A stretch of DNA of 6,430 nt from Deltaproteobacteria bacterium (GTDB lineage Bacteria > Desulfobacterota > DSM-4660 > Desulfatiglandales > HGW-15): positions 1 to 6,430 of the forward strand of contig JAFDIX010000278.1 in the NCBI GenBank assembly GCA_019307805.1, in the 5' to 3' direction. A program made the translations under genes and the position numbers. Positions 5,808-6,430 of the stretch are shown in pieces; position 1 is the first letter of the stretch; each line of letters starts with the position of its first letter. The notes beneath the pieces were generated by a model. It saw nothing but the letters and a program-made list of their open reading frames with translations, searched no databases and had not been told where the DNA came from.

Positions 5808-6430
5808 ATGCAACTCATCGTTAATGTGGTCCAACTGGCCGCTCTCTATTGCCTCATTTGCTGCGGCTATGTCCTGGTATACAGGGCCAGTCGCGTTCTC
5901 AATCTCGCCCATGGTGAAATGATGGCCATTGGCGGGTATTTTCTCTTCACCGTCGTCATTGGAGTGATTGCAGATCCTATCCTCTCATTCCTGCTGGCAT
6001 GTCTATTAAGTCTCGTTTTGGGCTTTGCCGTCTATTTCTTTCTTATGCGGTTTATGGCCGGGGAATCGGTTTTTGCTGCGGTTCTCGTGACCGTTGCCCT
6101 TGGCATTCTGCTGAGGGGTTTGATGACGCTCATCTGGACCTCCCAGTCATTTCATCCGCTACAGCATCTCAAGATTGAAAATGCGGCGGTTCGCATATCA
6201 GAGAATGCCGTCATTTCGACCTTCGGAATAGTCATGGTTCTTGCTGCATTTTTCCTCTATGCGGCCCTGTTCCTCAGCTTCAAATTCACCCGGTGGGGTC
6301 TCAGGATGCGGGCTGTGGGCGAGAAACCCCTTCTGGCATCCCAGCGCGGTATCGGACTTCACAAGTTTTATGCACTTTCATGGGGGATTGCAGTATTCAG
6401 TGGTGGATTGGCAGGAATGATCCAGTCCTG
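5808..6430 (+). CDS. livH: Liv-type (HAAT) ABC transporter permease, LivH-like, N-terminal part
   Basis: The frame stays open to the window edge, giving 207 of an expected 290 or so residues. It is an inner-membrane permease that forms half of the transport channel together with a LivM-type partner. The LivH hallmark NLAHGEMMAIGGY (32-44) follows the first membrane segment (5-25). Further hydrophobic segments lie at about 45-55, 58-80, 88-110, 134-157 and 188-205. The cytoplasmic loop that contacts the ATPase subunits is visible as TRWGLRMRAVGEKPLLASQRGI (161-182). It lies 191 bases after its binding protein, on the same strand. The second permease and two ATPase genes would be expected just beyond the right edge. 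The symbol is by family resemblance and does not imply leucine transport. Confidence 0.9.
   Translation, partial: MQLIVNVVQLAALYCLICCGYVLVYRASRVLNLAHGEMMAIGGYFLFTVVIGVIADPILSFLLACLLSLVLGFAVYFFLMRFMAGESVFAAVLVTVALGILLRGLMTLIWTSQSFHPLQHLKIENAAVRISENAVISTFGIVMVLAAFFLYAALFLSFKFTRWGLRMRAVGEKPLLASQRGIGLHKFYALSWGIAVFSGGLAGMIQS

Overview
The window looks like a piece of chromosome from a Gram-negative proteobacterium that lives on organic acids, most plausibly an anaerobic member of the former Deltaproteobacteria (Desulfobacterota, sulfate reducers or syntrophs). This is inferred from gene content: periplasmic binding proteins with Sec signal peptides, a Liv-type ABC transporter, an acyl-CoA ligase, an enoyl-CoA hydratase and a TetR regulator packed together, with strong AAAGGAG-type ribosome sites. 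No rRNA, tRNA, CRISPR, insertion sequence or phage gene is visible.

Layout. Left edge, minus strand (1-451): the N-terminal 150 residues of a branched-chain-amino-acid-type (HAAT family) periplasmic binding protein, leaving the window. Then 478 bases without a convincing gene (452-929), holding a minus-strand promoter for that binding protein with a perfect 6+6 palindrome (577-592) abutting its -10 box, plus weak plus-strand promoter candidates. Next, plus strand: an enoyl-CoA hydratase/isomerase family protein (930-1700) with both catalytic glutamates but an unusual C-terminus. After a 190-base gap carrying a promoter comes a same-strand run: TetR-family regulator (1891-2496), long-chain-type acyl-CoA synthetase (2513-4402), a second HAAT-type periplasmic binding protein (4441-5616), and a LivH-type membrane permease (5808 to the right edge, truncated).

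How the genes may work together (inference). The second binding protein and permease are the start of an ABC importer whose other permease and ATPases probably lie beyond the right edge. The ligase sits between the regulator and the importer, so the imported compound may be a carboxylic acid (fatty, aromatic or alicyclic) that is activated to its CoA thioester on entry, rather than an amino acid. The enoyl-CoA hydratase could act on the activated product. The TetR protein would then sense the acid or its acyl-CoA. The promoter of tetR and the promoter of the divergent left-hand binding protein share the same -35, the same 15-base spacing, and matching bases around the -10 box, which hints that they are controlled together.

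There is no clear evidence of an entirely new system. The most interesting points are the matched promoters with the palindrome, the ligase-in-transporter gene order, and the odd C-terminus of the hydratase.
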